Below, one piece after another: positions 52,548 to 62,290 of a stretch of DNA of 64,000 bases; positions within the stretch are counted from its first letter, which is position 1; each line of letters starts with the position of its first letter. The DNA is taken from assembly GCA_050248995.1 (NCBI GenBank), contig JBFWRI010000007.1, forward strand, positions 5,150 to 69,149, read 5' to 3'. Source of the stretch: JBFWRI01 sp050248995. GTDB lineage: Bacteria; Pseudomonadota; Alphaproteobacteria; JAIXQD01. A program made the translations under genes and the position numbers. Under the pieces are notes generated by a model, which had not been told where the DNA came from, did not search any database, and worked only from the letters and a program-made list of their open reading frames with translations.

Positions 52548-54200
52548 GTGAATCCATTACTTCAAACCATGAGAAATCTTGGGCCGGGACGCTTGGCCGC
52601 CATGGGCGCCGTCCTTATCGGCTTAATCGCCTTCTTCGTCTTTATCGGCGGCCGTATGGCCACCCCTGGCATGTCGCTGCTTTACAGCGGCCTGTCTTCG
52701 GCAGATGCGTCGGCCATCGTACAACAGCTCGATGCCCAAAAGATCCCGTACGAACTGAGCACCGACGGCAGTACCATCTCCGTTCCGTCGAACCAGGTCG
52801 CGCGCATGCGCATGGATCTGGCAGGCGAAGGCCTGCCGCGCGGTGGCTCGATCGGTTATGAAATCTTCGACCAGCCCGAAGGGTTTGGTACCACCAGCTT
52901 CGTGCAAAGCATCAATCACCTGCGTGCGCTGGAAGGCGAACTCGCCCGCACCGTCGGCACACTATCGAACGTACAGCAAGCTCGTGTTCACCTTGTACTG
53001 CCGAAACGCGAACTGTTTGGCCGCAGCGAACAGAAGGCCACGGCCAGCGTGTTCCTGCGCCTGAAGTCGGGCGGCTTATCGAAGGAACAGATCGGCGCGA
53101 TCCAGAACCTTGTCGCGGCCGCTGTACCGCAGCTTGACCCGCAACAGATATCGATCGTTGACGACCGCGGCAACCTGCTGGCCCGCGCCAACGGCAATCA
53201 GGCGAATGCCAACATCGGCCAGAACCAGGACGACCTGCGCATAGCCTTCGAAAGCGAGCAACAGCAAAAGATCGAAGACCTGCTGGCGAAAACGCTCGGC
53301 TATGGCCGCGTACGCGCGCAGGTATCGGCCGATATCAACTTCGACCGCATCATCACAAATTCGGAAATCTATGACCCGGATGGTCAGGTTGTCCGCTCGA
53401 CCCAGACCACCACGGAAGAATCAACCGAAGGCACGGCGGGTGACGGCGGCACGGTGAGCATCACGAACAACCTGCCCGGCGGCGAAGCGGCGGCAGCGGG
53501 CGGCGGCGCGGGCGGCAGCAACACCAGCCGCAGCGAAGAAACCGTCAACTTCGAAATCAGCAAGACGATCAAGGAACACATCCAGCAGTCGGGCGAAGTC
53601 AAGCGCATGTCGATCGCCGTTCTGGTCGATGGCAACTATGCCAAGGCTGAAGATGGCACGGAAACTTATACGCCGCGCACAGACGAAGAACTTGAGAAGA
53701 TCAAGTCGCTGGTGCGCAGCGCCGTCAACTTCAACGAAAAGCGCGGCGATACGCTGGAAGTGCAGAACATGCGCTTTGCTGAAGTTGAAATGGGCGACGG
53801 CGGCGACACGGGCGAAATCATGGGTCTGGCTAAGGCCGACGTGATGCGCCTGGCTGAAATGCTGATCATGGGCATCCTGGCGATCCTCGTCATCCTGCTG
53901 GTCGTGCGCCCGCTGATGCGCCGCGCCATGGAAGGCTTTGGCCCTGCTGGCGGCGAAGGACAGGCAGCTATCGCCGGCGGCGGCCAGGGCGCTATTGCCG
54001 GCGGCGGACGCGCTGCCCTTGCTCCGCCCTCAGGCATGGCCATGGAAGCCGACGAAGCCGAGGCACAGTTGATCGACATCAGCCGTATCGAAGGACGCGT
54101 GCGCGCCAGCGCCGTAAAGAAAGTCGGCGAGATTATCGACAAACATCCGGATGAATCGGTTTCGATCCTGCGAAACTGGATTTACCAGCAAGGGCGGTAA
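52548..54200 (+). CDS. fliF: Flagellar MS-ring protein FliF
   Basis: A protein of 550 residues starting with GTG, with AGGGGGAGA 7 bases upstream. Two membrane spans (about 14-36 and 433-457) bracket the periplasmic ring-building motifs with SLLYSGLSSADASAIVQ and GYEIFDQPEGFGTT. The C-terminal cytoplasmic part after about 458 ends in the FliG-binding helix (ESVSILRNWIYQ). Near residues 475-495 a short alanine/glycine repeat (AIAGGGQGAIAGGGRAA) forms a flexible linker. It is the first gene of the operon, whose MS ring anchors the switch and the export gate. Confidence 0.96.
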   Translation: MNPLLQTMRNLGPGRLAAMGAVLIGLIAFFVFIGGRMATPGMSLLYSGLSSADASAIVQQLDAQKIPYELSTDGSTISVPSNQVARMRMDLAGEGLPRGGSIGYEIFDQPEGFGTTSFVQSINHLRALEGELARTVGTLSNVQQARVHLVLPKRELFGRSEQKATASVFLRLKSGGLSKEQIGAIQNLVAAAVPQLDPQQISIVDDRGNLLARANGNQANANIGQNQDDLRIAFESEQQQKIEDLLAKTLGYGRVRAQVSADINFDRIITNSEIYDPDGQVVRSTQTTTEESTEGTAGDGGTVSITNNLPGGEAAAAGGGAGGSNTSRSEETVNFEISKTIKEHIQQSGEVKRMSIAVLVDGNYAKAEDGTETYTPRTDEELEKIKSLVRSAVNFNEKRGDTLEVQNMRFAEVEMGDGGDTGEIMGLAKADVMRLAEMLIMGILAILVILLVVRPLMRRAMEGFGPAGGEGQAAIAGGGQGAIAGGGRAALAPPSGMAMEADEAEAQLIDISRIEGRVRASAVKKVGEIIDKHPDESVSILRNWIYQQGR

Positions 54201-54212
54201 CAGAGGTTCAGC

Positions 54213-55232
54213 ATGTCACGAATTCGCGATGATATCCGGGGAATGAGCGGTCCAGAGAAAGCCGCCGCCTTCATGATGGCGATGGGCGAGGAATATGCCG
54301 CGCGCATGTTCAGCCATATGAGCGACGACGAGATCAAGGAACTGTCGCAAACCATGGCCAGTCTTGGCAACGTCAGCTCGCAGGTTATCGAGAAACTGCT
54401 GATTGAATTTTCAGAACAGATGTCATCAACCGGCTCGCTGATGGGCACGGTGGAAAGCACGCAGCGCCTGCTGGCAAAGGTTCTTGATAAGTCGCGCGTT
54501 GACAGCATTATGGAAGAAATCAGCGGCCCTGCCGGCCGCACGATGTGGGACAAGCTGGGCAATGTCAGCGAACAGGTGCTGGCCGCCTACCTGAAGAATG
54601 AATATCCACAAACAGTTGCCGTTGTGCTGTCAAAGATCAAGCCCGACCATGCTGCGCGCGTGTTGTCAGTTCTGCCGGAAAACTTCGCGATGGAAGTCGT
54701 GATGCGCATGCTGCGCATGGAAACGGTGCAGAAGGATGTTCTGGAAGACGTCGAAAAGACGCTGCGCACCGAATTCATGAGCAACCTTGCCCGCACCAGC
54801 AAGCGTGACCCGCACGAAAGCATGGCGGAAATCTTCAACAACCTGGATCGTCAAAGCGAAAGCCGCTTCATTCAGGCGCTGGAAGACCGCAACCGGGACA
54901 GTGCCGAAAAAATCAAAAGTCTTATGTTCACATTCGAAGACCTTCTCAAAATCGATCCGACCGGCATTCAGGCCATTCTGCGCACCGTCGACAAGGCCAA
55001 GCTGCCGATCGCCCTCAAAGGCGCTTCCGATGCCCTTAAAGACCTGTTTTTCAGTAACATGTCGGAACGTGCCGGCAAACTGCTGCGTGATGATATGGCA
55101 GCGCTGGGCCCTGTCCGCCTGAAGGACGTGGACGAAGCGCAGGGCAGCATCGTCAACACCGCTAAGGACCTTGCCGCCAAGGGTGAAGTCACCATTTCGA
55201 AGGGAACCGAAGAGGATGAACTTGTCTACTGA
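54213..55232 (+). CDS. fliG: Flagellar motor switch protein FliG
   Basis: A protein of 339 residues. It opens with GPEKAAAFMMAMGEEYAARMF in the FliF-binding domain, has the EYPQTVAVVLSKI motif in the middle (the EHPQ-like region) and ends in the charged torque helix with RDRNSAEKIKSLMFTFEDLLKID (R and E/D positions conserved). It transmits torque between the stator and the MS ring. It starts 13 bp after fliF and ends inside the start of fliH, indicating coupling. Confidence 0.96.
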   Translation: MSRIRDDIRGMSGPEKAAAFMMAMGEEYAARMFSHMSDDEIKELSQTMASLGNVSSQVIEKLLIEFSEQMSSTGSLMGTVESTQRLLAKVLDKSRVDSIMEEISGPAGRTMWDKLGNVSEQVLAAYLKNEYPQTVAVVLSKIKPDHAARVLSVLPENFAMEVVMRMLRMETVQKDVLEDVEKTLRTEFMSNLARTSKRDPHESMAEIFNNLDRQSESRFIQALEDRNRDSAEKIKSLMFTFEDLLKIDPTGIQAILRTVDKAKLPIALKGASDALKDLFFSNMSERAGKLLRDDMAALGPVRLKDVDEAQGSIVNTAKDLAAKGEVTISKGTEEDELVY

Positions 55233-55944
55233 TCCAGCGCCAGCGGACAAGACAGGAAAGTTCCTGTTTGAACGCAGCTTTGATGATGAACGCCGCCGCG
55301 GCAACGATCCGAAGGCAGTGCTTAGTGCTGGCGAGCTGGAAGCCATCAAGGCACAGGCCCGCGCTGAAGGCATCAATGAGGGCAAGAATGAAGCCAACGA
55401 AAACCAACAGGCGCAACTGAACGTGCTGCTGGGTAAGCTCAGCGGCGACCTTCAGAATCTTGCGCAATATTCGGACACCCAACAAAAAGCCCGCGACGAA
55501 GCGCTGGCCACGGCCATCAAGGCCATCGCCCAGAAGCTTATGCCCCATTATGTGCAGGCAAACGGCTTGGGCGAGATCGAAGGCATTGTCACCAAAACAC
55601 TGAACGACCTGCGCGGCGAACCACGCCTTGTTATCCGCGTTGCCGAAGCCCATGTCGAAGCCTGTTCGCAACGCCTGCCGGAAATCGCCAAGCAGATCGC
55701 CTTCCCCGGCCAGCTTATCATTCTGGGCGAACCCAACCTGACGGCCAGCGACTGCCGCATTGAATGGGCTGACGGCGGGCTTGAACGGCTTGAAAACAAC
55801 CTGTGGACCGAAATCGAGATGGTATTGGCCAAGTATGCACCGCATACCGGGGTCAGCACGCGCGCGGCCAAGGTGCAGGAATATGAACAGAAAACAACCG
55901 ACGTAACGCCATCACATGAAGGAGGCATCAATGTCAGCGAATAA
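55216..55944 (+). CDS. fliH: Flagellar export regulator FliH
   Basis: A protein of 242 residues starting at 55216, inside the fliG end (17-bp overlap), with GAGG upstream. Residues 45-120 are a charged coiled coil (EGINEGKNEANENQQ and following). The C-terminal domain, with RLVIRVAEAHVEAC and DCRIEWADGGLERL, matches FliH/SctL. It forms the peripheral stalk that recruits the ATPase FliI to the export gate. FliI is not encoded in the window. It overlaps fliN by 14 bp. Confidence 0.88.
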   Translation: MNLSTDPAPADKTGKFLFERSFDDERRRGNDPKAVLSAGELEAIKAQARAEGINEGKNEANENQQAQLNVLLGKLSGDLQNLAQYSDTQQKARDEALATAIKAIAQKLMPHYVQANGLGEIEGIVTKTLNDLRGEPRLVIRVAEAHVEACSQRLPEIAKQIAFPGQLIILGEPNLTASDCRIEWADGGLERLENNLWTEIEMVLAKYAPHTGVSTRAAKVQEYEQKTTDVTPSHEGGINVSE

Positions 55945-56296
55945 CGAAGGCGGCGCCGCAGCGCCCGCCGCCGGGGAAGGCGTCAGCTTCGCCGAACTGG
56001 ATCCGAACGCCGTCAATCCCAGCGGCGAGAAAATCGTCAGCCAGCGCGATCTTGAGGCCGTCTACGATGTCCCCGTCAAGGTGCAGGCTGTGCTGGGCGC
56101 CACGTCAATGCCCGTGAAGAACCTGCTGCGCTTGGGACGCGGTGCCGTGATCGACCTTGACCGCAAGGTCGGCGAGCCCGTGGATATTTATGTAAACAAC
56201 CGCCTTGTCGCCCGCGGCGAAGTGGTTGTGGTTGACGATCGTCTTGGCATCACCATGACGGAAATTATTAAATCGGAAGTCCAGCAAGCCGGCTAA
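55931..56296 (+). CDS. fliN: Flagellar motor switch protein FliN
   Basis: A protein of 121 residues starting at 55931, with GGAGG upstream. The C-terminal SpoA domain (about 45-118) shows DVPVKVQAVLG, LLRLGRGAVIDLDRKVGEPVDIYVN and VARGEVVVVDDRLGI, as in FliN. An N-terminal alanine-rich disordered stretch (GGAAAPAAGEG) precedes it. FliN builds the C-ring that sets the rotation direction and supports export. Confidence 0.94.
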   Translation: MSANNEGGAAAPAAGEGVSFAELDPNAVNPSGEKIVSQRDLEAVYDVPVKVQAVLGATSMPVKNLLRLGRGAVIDLDRKVGEPVDIYVNNRLVARGEVVVVDDRLGITMTEIIKSEVQQAG

Positions 56297-56333
56297 CGGC
56301 ATGAACGCTGGAATGGCAGGAGGCCAATAGATA

Positions 56334-57698
56334 ATGCGTGTACTTATAGTCGGCACACTGGAAGGTCACATTGTCATCGCGGGCAAAATTGCCATTTCAC
56401 GCGGTGCCAAGGTTGCCCACGTTGATACGGTCGAAGCAGCAATGCATGCGCTGCGCAGTGGTCAGGGTGCCGATCTTGTCATGTGCGACGTCAAACTGGA
56501 CGTCGGCACGCTTGTCAGCAGCCTGAAGGCCGAACGCATCAACGTTCCTATCGTCGCCTGCGGCATCGGTACCGATGCCGGTGCAGCTGTGAAGGCCATT
56601 CGTGCCGGCGCCAAGGAATACATCCCGTTGCCGCCCGATGCCGAACTGATCGCCGCTGTTCTGGAAGCCGTTGCCGAAGAAAGCAATAACGTCGTCGGCC
56701 AAGACCCGGCCCTACTCAGCGTACTGCAGATGGCCGAGAAAATCGCACCGTCAGACGCCAGTGTGCTGATTACCGGCGAAAGCGGTACCGGTAAGGAAGT
56801 GATGGCGCGTTTCATTCACCGCAAGTCGCGGCGCGCCAACAATAACTTCGTCGCTGTCAACTGCGCCGCAATCCCCGAAAACCTTCTGGAGTCTGAGCTG
56901 TTCGGACATGAAAAAGGTGCCTTCACAGGCGCTATCGCCCGCCGCCTCGGCAAGTTCGAGGAAGCGAATGGCGGCACGCTGCTGCTGGACGAAATTTCGG
57001 AAATGCACCCGCGCCTGCAAGCCAAACTGCTGCGCGCCGTGCAGGAACGCGAGATCGACCGCGTGGGCGGCACGGCGCCGGTTAAGGTGGATGTGCGCCT
57101 ACTGGCCACGTCAAACCGTAACCTTGAAAACGAAGTGAAGGCCGGCAACTTCCGCGAAGACCTTTTCTTCCGCCTGAACGTTGTAAACATTCGTATGCCG
57201 GCCCTGCGCGAACGCCCGATTGATATCCCGCTGCTAGCCGATCACTTTGTGAAGAAGTATTCAGAAGCCAACGGCGTGCCCGTGAAACCTTTCTCACGCG
57301 CTACGCTGGATACGCTGCAAAAATATCAATGGCCCGGCAACGTGCGTGAAATGGAAAACACCATTCACCGCGCCGTGCTGCTGGCCCGCGGCAACGAGAT
57401 CGAACCCGACGCCATTATGCTGACGCAGGCGGTGGCCACGTTCAACCCGCCCGCGGCTGCAAAAACCGCTGCCGCCCCTGCCGCCGCCGGCAGCAGCGAA
57501 GTCAGCGGCTTCGTCGGCCGCACGGTCGCCGATGTCGAACGTGACCTGATCCTTGCCACGCTGGATAACTGCCTTGGCAACCGCACGCATGCCGCCAATA
57601 TCCTTGGTATTTCGATCCGTACGTTGCGCAACAAGCTGAAGCAGTACGGCGAAGAAGGGGTTTCGATCCCGGGCGGCGCAGACGAGGCCACGGGTTAG
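56334..57698 (+). CDS. flbD: Sigma-54-dependent flagellar regulator FlbD
   Basis: A protein of 454 residues. The receiver-like domain (1-115) is degenerate: the acidic pair is replaced by G7-T8, the lysine region reads EYIPLPP, yet D52 in MCDVKL remains. The AAA+ domain is intact, with Walker A GESGTGKE near 148, GAFTGA in EKGAFTGAIARR (canonical here), Walker B TLLLDEI and a C-terminal HTH. This is the pattern of Caulobacter FlbD, which activates sigma-54 flagellar promoters independently of classical phosphorylation. GGAGG precedes the start. It sits between fliN and flhA and can act on the sigma-54 promoter upstream of its own operon. Confidence 0.92.
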   Translation: MRVLIVGTLEGHIVIAGKIAISRGAKVAHVDTVEAAMHALRSGQGADLVMCDVKLDVGTLVSSLKAERINVPIVACGIGTDAGAAVKAIRAGAKEYIPLPPDAELIAAVLEAVAEESNNVVGQDPALLSVLQMAEKIAPSDASVLITGESGTGKEVMARFIHRKSRRANNNFVAVNCAAIPENLLESELFGHEKGAFTGAIARRLGKFEEANGGTLLLDEISEMHPRLQAKLLRAVQEREIDRVGGTAPVKVDVRLLATSNRNLENEVKAGNFREDLFFRLNVVNIRMPALRERPIDIPLLADHFVKKYSEANGVPVKPFSRATLDTLQKYQWPGNVREMENTIHRAVLLARGNEIEPDAIMLTQAVATFNPPAAAKTAAAPAAAGSSEVSGFVGRTVADVERDLILATLDNCLGNRTHAANILGISIRTLRNKLKQYGEEGVSIPGGADEATG

Positions 57699-57729
57699 GC
57701 GAATTCGGGTTTGGGGTAGATGGCACTGA

Positions 57730-59838
57730 ATGGCTGAGGCACCAACCACTATGGGCGGCAATGCCGATCCGATGAATATGCTGGGCAACATGTTCCGCAG
57801 CAGCCAGGCTGTCATGGCTATTGGTGTGGTCGTCATCCTGCTGATGCTGATCCTGCCCCTGCCCACATGGCTGCTGGATATCGGTCTGGCAGTTTCCGTC
57901 ACTTTCGCCGTTATGATTCTGATGACGGTGCTGTTTTTGTCAAAACCGCTCGACTTCAGCGCTTTTCCGTCAGTGCTGCTGATCTCAACCCTACTGCGCC
58001 TGTCGCTTAACCTTGCATCAACCCGCCTTATTCTGGCCCATGGTCACGAGGGCACAGACGCTGCCGGCCATGTGATCGAAGCCTTCAGCGGGTTCGTGAT
58101 GAGCGGCAACTTCGTGATTGGTCTTATCGTTTTCGCCATCCTGACGCTGGTCAACTTCGTCGTCATCACCAAAGGTTCGGGCCGTATCGCCGAAGTCGGC
58201 GCGCGCTTCACATTGGATGCCATGCCCGGCAAACAGATGGCGATCGATGCCGATCTTTCATCGGGCCTGATTGACGAGGCCACCGCCCGCACCCGCCGCC
58301 GTGAACTTGAACAGGAAAGCAACTTTTTCGGTTCGATGGACGGTGCCGCCAAGTTCGTGCGCGGTGACGCGATCGCTGGTCTGATCATCGTGTTCGTCAA
58401 CATCATCGGCGGCATCATCATCGGCATCGTGCAGAAAGACATGTCGTTCATGGATGCAGCCGACAGCTATATCCGCCTGACGGTCGGCGACGGCCTTGTC
58501 ACCCAAATCCCCGCCCTGTTCGTATCTGTCGCCGCCGGTCTGCTGGTCACCAAGTCGGGCACCGATGCCAGCGGCAAAGAATATACGATGTTCGACCAGA
58601 TGGGGAATTACCCCACCGCGCTGGCGCTGTCGGCCGGCCTGATGGGTGTTATTGCACTGCTGCCGGGCATGCCGTTCCTGCCGTTCATCGCCCTTGCCGG
58701 GCTGACGGGGTATATCGCCTTCACGCTGAATGACAGACGCGAGCAGAAGAAAGCGGATGCTGCGCGACTGGCTATCGAACAGGCCAAGCCCGCACCGGTG
58801 GCTGAAGAACCGATTGCTACGGCGCTGAACATCGATCTTATCCGCCTCGAACTCGGTTACGGTCTTGTCAGCCTTGTGAACAGCGAAGCCGGCGCACGCC
58901 TGACCGACCAGATCAAAGGGCTGCGCCGCCAGATGGCTGGCGATTTGGGTTTTGTCATGCCCAGCGTACGCATTCAGGATAACCTGCAGCTGCCGCCCAA
59001 CACCTACATCCTGCGTATCAAGGAAATCGAGGCCGGGCGCGGCGAACTGCGCATGGGCATGCTGTTGGTCATGGATCCGCGCGGTGAAACCATCACCCTG
59101 CCCGGCGAAAATACGCTGGAGCCCGCGTTTGGCCTGCCGGCGATGTGGGTCGACCAAAGCTATCGCGAAGAAGCGCTATTCAAGGGTTACACGGTTGTCG
59201 ATCCGCCGACCGTCATCACCACCCACCTGACCGAAATCATCAAAGATCACATGAGCGACCTGCTGTCGTACACCGAAACGCAGAAGCTGCTGGACGAACT
59301 AAGCAAGGAACAGCAGAAACTTGTGGCCGATATCATCCCGTCGCAAATCACCATCGGCGGCCTGCAGCGCGTGCTGCAAAACCTGCTGGCCGAACGCGTC
59401 AGTATCCGCGACCTGCCGACGGTGCTGGAAGGAATCGGCGAAGCCGCCGCCCATACACGCAATCTTACACTTATTACCGAACACGTACGCACGCGTCTGG
59501 CCCGCCAGATATCCGACAGTCATGTCGGCGAGGGTGGCTTCGTGCCGCTGGTCACGCTATCGCCCGAGTGGGAACAGCAGTTCGCGCAGGCCATCACCGG
59601 CGACGGCGACGAACGCCGGCTGGCCATGGCACCGTCGCAGCTGCAGGATTTCATCAATAAGGTGCGCCAGACATTCGACCGCTATGCGCAAATGGGTGAA
59701 AATCCCATCCTGCTAACCAGTCCCGGCATACGCCCTTATATCCGCAGCATCATCGAACGCTTCCGCCCGCAAACGGCCGTGCTGTCACAAAACGAAATCC
59801 ACGCCAAATCGCGTATCAAGACGATGGGCCAGATATGA
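57730..59838 (+). CDS. flhA: Flagellar export gate protein FlhA
   Basis: A protein of 702 residues. The first half holds eight membrane helices with the FHIPEP-type stretch SAFPSVLLISTLLRLSLNL, then KGSGRIAEVGARFTLD and ARTRRRELEQES. The second half (from about 350) is the cytoplasmic nonameric ring domain with FVMPSVRIQDN and HLTEIIKDH. It forms the export gate for flagellar subunits. The start ATG lies 31 bp after flbD. Its stop overlaps the next gene (ATGA). Confidence 0.96.
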   Translation: MAEAPTTMGGNADPMNMLGNMFRSSQAVMAIGVVVILLMLILPLPTWLLDIGLAVSVTFAVMILMTVLFLSKPLDFSAFPSVLLISTLLRLSLNLASTRLILAHGHEGTDAAGHVIEAFSGFVMSGNFVIGLIVFAILTLVNFVVITKGSGRIAEVGARFTLDAMPGKQMAIDADLSSGLIDEATARTRRRELEQESNFFGSMDGAAKFVRGDAIAGLIIVFVNIIGGIIIGIVQKDMSFMDAADSYIRLTVGDGLVTQIPALFVSVAAGLLVTKSGTDASGKEYTMFDQMGNYPTALALSAGLMGVIALLPGMPFLPFIALAGLTGYIAFTLNDRREQKKADAARLAIEQAKPAPVAEEPIATALNIDLIRLELGYGLVSLVNSEAGARLTDQIKGLRRQMAGDLGFVMPSVRIQDNLQLPPNTYILRIKEIEAGRGELRMGMLLVMDPRGETITLPGENTLEPAFGLPAMWVDQSYREEALFKGYTVVDPPTVITTHLTEIIKDHMSDLLSYTETQKLLDELSKEQQKLVADIIPSQITIGGLQRVLQNLLAERVSIRDLPTVLEGIGEAAAHTRNLTLITEHVRTRLARQISDSHVGEGGFVPLVTLSPEWEQQFAQAITGDGDERRLAMAPSQLQDFINKVRQTFDRYAQMGENPILLTSPGIRPYIRSIIERFRPQTAVLSQNEIHAKSRIKTMGQI

Positions 59839-60434
59839 CGATTGATAAGGAACTGTTTGGCCTGCTGGCCGTCGCCCTTACCATCATCAGCTACATCCCT
59901 TACTTCCACGGCATCCGTAAAGGCACCATAAAGCCGCACGCGTTTTCGTGGCTGCTGTGGTCACTGATTACCGGCATCAGCTATATGGCGCAAACCAGCG
60001 CCGGCAGCGGCCCCGGTGCATGGGCGGCGGGTATCAGCACATTCCTTACGCTTTCTGTTGCCATCGCTTCGCTGAAGTACGGCGAAAAGAACATCACGCG
60101 CAGCGACTGGGTTGTCTTCATCGCCGGCCTGTCGGCTATACCGGCGTGGATACTGACCGACAACCCCCTGTGGTCGGTGGTTATCGTCTCGGCGATCGAT
60201 ACGGTCGGCTATATCCCCACCATCCGCAAATCATGGTCGAAACCGACGGAAGAAGGCTTCAGCCGCTATACGCTCAGCTCGGTCAATAAAGTGCTGTCGT
60301 TACTGGCAATCGAGGTCTTTATTGTCACAACATGGCTTCATACCGCCACTATTCTGCTTATGAACATCGTTTTGTTAACTGTAATGCTTTACCGTCGGCA
60401 TGTTCTGCGCAAAGGTGTTGTTCATGCGGCTTAA
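59835..60434 (+). CDS. Seven-span PQ-loop-like membrane protein
   Basis: A protein of 199 residues with about seven hydrophobic helices. The first helix pair (ALTIISYIPYFHGIRKG and HAFSWLLWSLITG) and the later VGYIPTIRKSWSKPTEEG show the PQ-loop/SWEET repeat pattern, where proline kinks sit in helices 1 and 5. Members move sugars, amino acids or lipids. The gene is inserted between flhA and flhF, overlaps flhA by 4 bp and flhF by 11 bp, so it is fully embedded in the flagellar transcript. It has no known flagellar role. Confidence 0.72.
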   Translation: MTIDKELFGLLAVALTIISYIPYFHGIRKGTIKPHAFSWLLWSLITGISYMAQTSAGSGPGAWAAGISTFLTLSVAIASLKYGEKNITRSDWVVFIAGLSAIPAWILTDNPLWSVVIVSAIDTVGYIPTIRKSWSKPTEEGFSRYTLSSVNKVLSLLAIEVFIVTTWLHTATILLMNIVLLTVMLYRRHVLRKGVVHAA

Positions 60435-61455
60435 ATCCTTCACCGGTAAAACGCTTTCCGAAGCCATGCAGCAGGTGCGTGATGCGCTGGGCGATGACGC
60501 CATCATCATCGCCACCCGCGATGCCGATGACGGCGGCGTGCAGGTAACGGCTGCATTGGATGACGAAACGCGAGTGAGCGTTTCGCCGGTGAGCACTGCT
60601 GATATCCCGCTTGCGCTGGATGCCGGCCTGATCGAGGATGATGTGCTGGATCAGGTATCAGATGCCCTGCAACGCCACGGTACACCTGTTCATCTGGCCG
60701 AGGCTATCGTGGCCCACACGGCGCGCCATTTCAGCGGCGACCTGAACACGGCCTTGGCTGCCGGCCTGCAAAGCGTTCTGCAATTCGCCGACATGCCAGA
60801 TTCCGCCAATAAAACACTGCTTCTTATTGGCCCGCCGGGCGCCGGAAAAACCGCGATGATTGGCCGCCTGGCGGCACGCGCCGCGCTGGCTGGCCGCAAG
60901 TGCGCCGCCATCAGCACCGATCTGGAGCGCGCCGGCGGCGTCGCCCAGCTTGAATCGTATACCAGCAGCATGAAGATGCCGCTGATGGAAGTGGAAGACG
61001 CGCGTGCGCTGAAAGACGCAATGGACATGCATAATGGCGTCGATGTGATGTTCATCGACAGCACCGGCATCAACCCGTTCGATGCCAAGGCTTCGGCGCA
61101 GACGCAGGAAATCATCAGGGCTGTTAGCACCGCCGACGGCGGCAGCGCCAACATCCTTGTGCTGCCAGCCGGTCTCGAGGCAATGGATGCATCCGAACTT
61201 GCAACTGCGTTCAAGAATCTTGGCGCAACGTACTTGATACCGACACGGCTGGATCTGGCCCGCCGCCTTGGCAGTCTGTTGGCGGTTGCCGCCGAATCAA
61301 ATCTGCAGCTTTGCGCTGCCGCCACCGGGCCGAATATTGCCACCGGGTTGGAAATCCTTACCCCGCAGGTGCTGGCGGCACGATTATTGCCCCAAAACCC
61401 GGCGCAACAGCAAACGACGGCTGCCCAGAAAACCGCAACTTATGGTAAAAGGTGA
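60424..61455 (+). CDS. flhF: Flagellar placement GTPase FlhF
   Basis: A protein of 343 residues starting at 60424 (MRLKSFTGKTLSEAM). Its N-terminal B-domain carries FTGKTLSEAMQQVRDALG. The SRP-type GTPase domain has P-loop GPPGAGKTA, the IBD element DLERAGGVAQLESY, G3 IDSTG (usually DTAG) and G4 TRLD (usually TKLD), followed by the G5 region. The mild G3/G4 changes do not look inactivating. FlhF places the flagellum at the pole. It overlaps the PQ-loop gene and is followed after 6 bp by flhG. Confidence 0.92.
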   Translation: MRLKSFTGKTLSEAMQQVRDALGDDAIIIATRDADDGGVQVTAALDDETRVSVSPVSTADIPLALDAGLIEDDVLDQVSDALQRHGTPVHLAEAIVAHTARHFSGDLNTALAAGLQSVLQFADMPDSANKTLLLIGPPGAGKTAMIGRLAARAALAGRKCAAISTDLERAGGVAQLESYTSSMKMPLMEVEDARALKDAMDMHNGVDVMFIDSTGINPFDAKASAQTQEIIRAVSTADGGSANILVLPAGLEAMDASELATAFKNLGATYLIPTRLDLARRLGSLLAVAAESNLQLCAAATGPNIATGLEILTPQVLAARLLPQNPAQQQTTAAQKTATYGKR

Positions 61456-61461
61456 TTCGAC

Positions 61462-62268
61462 ATGAACGAGCCTATTCCAACCATTTCCCCTGCATCCGGC
61501 GTCGCCCCGGTGGCGCAACTTAGCGCAAAAAATATCCTGGCCGTTGCAAGCGGCAAAGGTGGCGTCGGCAAGACGTGGATGTCGATCACGCTATGCCAGG
61601 CTTTGGCGCGCATGGGCAAATCCATCCTGCTGTTCGACGGCGACCTTGGTCTGGCCAACGTCGACATTCAACTGGGCTTGATGCCCGAGCGTGATCTTGG
61701 CGCCGTGTTCGAAGGCAAGTGCACATTGCAGAACGCCATCACGAAATATGAAGAAGGCGGATTCAGTGTTCTAGCCGGCCGCAGCGGCAGCGGTACTTTG
61801 GGTACGCTCTCAACGCAGCGCCTGAATGACCTGCGCACGCATCTGCTGGAAGCAGCCAAAAACTTCGATACTGTCGTGCTCGATCTGGGCGCCGGTGTTG
61901 ACCGCACGGTGCGCCAACTGGCCGGCCCCGCCCGCACGACGCTGGTTGTGGTGACCGACGAACCAACCTCGATTACCGACGGCTACGCCTTTATCAAGCT
62001 GGCCGTACAGCTGAACCCGAACGCCGATATACGCATTGTCATCAACATGGCGCCAACGCTGGCTGAAGGCGAAAAGACCTATGAAACAATCCGCAAGGCG
62101 TGCCAGACATTCCTGAACTACAGCCCGGCACTGGGCGGCATCATCCGCCGCGACCCCAAGGTCCGCGAAGCCATCCGCGCCCAGACACCAATCCTGCTGC
62201 GCAGCCCCACATCGGATGCCGCACTGGATGTCGAAGCCCTTGCTGGCCGGTTGTTCGACTCCCTATAA
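61462..62268 (+). CDS. flhG: MinD-like ATPase FlhG (FleN)
   Basis: A protein of 268 residues with deviant Walker A KGGVGKTWM at 32-40, Walker A' FDGDLGLANVD, and DLGAGVD with TDEPTSITDGYAFIK. It lacks the long C-terminal membrane-targeting helix of MinD, as in FlhG. It limits flagellar number by interacting with FlhF. An N-terminal 22-residue extension (proline/valine-rich) precedes the ATPase core. Confidence 0.93.
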   Translation: MNEPIPTISPASGVAPVAQLSAKNILAVASGKGGVGKTWMSITLCQALARMGKSILLFDGDLGLANVDIQLGLMPERDLGAVFEGKCTLQNAITKYEEGGFSVLAGRSGSGTLGTLSTQRLNDLRTHLLEAAKNFDTVVLDLGAGVDRTVRQLAGPARTTLVVVTDEPTSITDGYAFIKLAVQLNPNADIRIVINMAPTLAEGEKTYETIRKACQTFLNYSPALGGIIRRDPKVREAIRAQTPILLRSPTSDAALDVEALAGRLFDSL

Positions 62269-62290
62269 GAAAAATCTATATGGGTATTCG

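Noticed and set aside
52357..52551. Plus-strand frame of 64 codons in the fliF leader
   Set aside because: It overlaps the sigma-54 promoter and lacks a ribosome binding site; its protein has no pattern.
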